From positions 1 to 64,000 of the forward strand of contig CALVYT010000018.1 of assembly GCA_944372345.1 (NCBI GenBank): a DNA stretch of 64,000 nucleotides. The letters run 5' to 3'. The notes under the pieces are model-generated. The model was not told the DNA's origin. It saw only the letters and a program-made list of their open reading frames with translations, and searched no databases. The position numbers and the translations under genes were made by a program. This document shows, piece by piece, positions 62,619 through 64,000 of this stretch (positions within the stretch are counted from its first letter, which is position 1; every line of letters starts with the position of its first letter). Source of the DNA: an uncultured Clostridia bacterium. GTDB taxonomy: Bacteria; Bacillota; Clostridia; Christensenellales; Pumilibacteraceae.

Positions 62619-64000
62619 ATGAAAAAAATCTCCAACAAAGTCTATCTCGCGCTCAACGTACCTTTTATGGCGGTGCTCGTGGGCGTGATGATAGCGCTCA
62701 TCGTTGTGGCGTCTGCGTGGTCGGAGGTCGTGAGCATATTCCTTCACGGCTACGGATTCGTCGAGAACGAAAGAACGGACGAGATCATCGAAGAGGGCAT
62801 GGCTCTCGGCGAAGAGATCGTCGGCGACGGTATAGTGCTCCTGAAAAACGAAGTCATCGACGAGGACGCGGGCAAAAAATCCCTTCCTCTCGATTCGTTC
62901 GGCGCAGGCTCCAAGATCAACGTGTTCGGCTGGGCGTCCATCGACTGGGTCGCGGGCGGTTACGGTTCGGGTTTTTCCAACACGCTGCTGCAAAAAATGA
63001 AGCTGTATGAAGCTCTGGACGAGGCGGATATCGAATACAATACCGAACTCCGCAAAATGTATACCGATTTCTTCGCGCAGAGCGCGACGGCATACGGCAC
63101 GACGTGGGACGAGAAACGCGGCGACATCGAGATCGGCAAAAATAAGAAATTCCGTCTGCACGAGCCCGGCGCGGCGTATTATACGGACGAAGTGATAAAC
63201 AACGCAAAAGAGTTTTCCGACACCGCTCTCGTAGTGCTCGGCAGAGTGGGCGGCGAGGGACAGGATCTGCTCGAATTGCAGACCAAACAGCCGCAGGTCA
63301 ACGACAGCGACGAGGAGATGACGGACAATAGCAAACACTACCTCGAACTGTCCACGGAAGAACGCGAGATGATACAGGCGGCGAGCGAAGCCTGCGACAA
63401 CGTGGTCGTGGTGCTTAATATCTGCAACGCAATGGAGCTCGGCTTCCTTAACGACCCCGAACTCGGCATAGACTCGTGCATACTCGTCGGAACGACGGGT
63501 CTGACCGGCGTTCGCTCGGTGATCGACGTGCTCTCCGGTGAAGTAAACCCGTCCGGCAGAACGGCGGACACGTTCGCGGCGGACTTCACGAAGGCGCCGT
63601 CGTTCGCAACGTCCACGAACAACGGCGTGCTCGCATACACCGACCGTCCTGCGGAAAATTATGCGTATTACTCGTGGTATGTCGATTACACGGACGACAT
63701 CTACGTCGGATACCGCTATTACGAAACCGCGTATGCGGATATGGAAAAAGAGACCGCGGGCAGCGGCGACGAGTGGTATGCCGAAAACGTCGTCTATCCG
63801 TTCGGCTACGGACTGAGCTACACCGATTTCGAGTGGACCGTCAAAAGTATATCGCAGGGGTCCGGCGTGCTTGCAAAGGACGGTAAGATAGACATTACCG
63901 TGACCGTTACGAATACCGGTGAAGTTGCAGGCAAAGACGTAGTTGAACTCTATTATTCCGCGCCTTACGGCAACGAAACGACGAACGGATCGCTCGTGGA
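62619..64000 (+). CDS. Membrane-anchored GH3 enzyme, permuted domain order (3' partial)
   Basis: The frame opens at ATG 62619 after GAGGTG and stays open to the right edge (460 codons). It has an N-terminal membrane helix (about 10-32), then the GH3 C-terminal domain (GDGIVLLKNE; KINVFGWASIDWVAGG; VVVLNICNAMELGFL) and the beginning of the Fn3-like domain (VVYPFGYGLSYTDFEWTVKS). It is laid out like the protein at 42387, so the catalytic barrel is expected beyond the window. The shared layout and similar sequence (PFGYGLSYT.F.W) mark it as a paralogue. Confidence 0.88.
   Translation, partial: MKKISNKVYLALNVPFMAVLVGVMIALIVVASAWSEVVSIFLHGYGFVENERTDEIIEEGMALGEEIVGDGIVLLKNEVIDEDAGKKSLPLDSFGAGSKINVFGWASIDWVAGGYGSGFSNTLLQKMKLYEALDEADIEYNTELRKMYTDFFAQSATAYGTTWDEKRGDIEIGKNKKFRLHEPGAAYYTDEVINNAKEFSDTALVVLGRVGGEGQDLLELQTKQPQVNDSDEEMTDNSKHYLELSTEEREMIQAASEACDNVVVVLNICNAMELGFLNDPELGIDSCILVGTTGLTGVRSVIDVLSGEVNPSGRTADTFAADFTKAPSFATSTNNGVLAYTDRPAENYAYYSWYVDYTDDIYVGYRYYETAYADMEKETAGSGDEWYAENVVYPFGYGLSYTDFEWTVKSISQGSGVLAKDGKIDITVTVTNTGEVAGKDVVELYYSAPYGNETTNGSLV

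Overview
The window is a GC-rich, gene-dense stretch of what looks like a chromosome from an anaerobic, low-branching Gram-positive bacterium of the class Clostridia. The markers are WhiA, CdaA, a DUF4364 regulator, a TSCPD protein, a DUF421/DUF4363 pair, LytTR regulators with GHKL kinases, and a ferredoxin-linked indolepyruvate oxidoreductase. Fermentation of amino acids plus surface beta-glycosidases with Ig-like lipoproteins fits an intestinal or similar habitat. An uncultured Christensenellales-type lineage is my guess; nothing here proves it. No phage, IS element, plasmid gene or CRISPR array was recognised. The left and right edges cut genes (a uL15-like protein and a GH3 enzyme).

Layout. 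1-6642: tail of a lysine-rich repeat protein with a uL15-like domain, then an operon for arylpyruvate oxidation (thioesterase, two phenylacetate-CoA-ligase-like enzymes around iorAB, ACT protein). 6680-7354: tRNA-Leu(CAA) followed by an unusual cluster of inverted repeats, one of which copies the tRNA 3' end. 7355-11949: XRE regulator, a possible small RNA, a zinc-ribbon membrane protein, and an iron module (DtxR-type regulator, feoA, feoB, Cys-rich FeoB partner) with two matching palindromic operators. 12084-26002: DNA replication, repair and cell-wall genes (polA, uvrC, HAD phosphatase, DUF1508 protein, murB, PHP phosphatase, whiA, dnaE, pfkA), many with 4-nt ATGA overlaps. 26250-32050: orphan EIIC transporter with a structured leader, TSCPD and DUF4364 genes, birA-bioY with a BirA box, mgsA and lysA.

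32306-48131: two LytTR response regulator/GHKL kinase modules flank uvrA-pgp-typA; a decayed copy of the first module's promoter sits just after it. A domain-permuted, membrane-anchored GH3 enzyme and a large Ig-like lipoprotein follow the second module. 48205-58518: murG (minus strand), topoisomerase IV genes parE-parC with an ArsR regulator, DUF421-DUF4363, holA, a membrane protein and a degenerate M28-like protein. 58650-64000: cdaA (c-di-AMP synthase) with an extra N-terminal part, DUF1015, aspartate kinase, and a second permuted GH3 gene running off the edge.

Two features cut across the whole window. First, seven genes (thioesterase, DtxR-type regulator, polA, birA, lysA, holA, cdaA) have a consensus promoter whose -10 box ends 6-7 nt before the start codon and no Shine-Dalgarno sequence, so their mRNAs are predicted to be leaderless. 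Second, several short non-coding structures (tRNA-linked hairpins, the EIIC leader, the LytTR promoter relic) are not explained by standard annotation. All functional statements are inferred from sequence read by eye; no database search was run.
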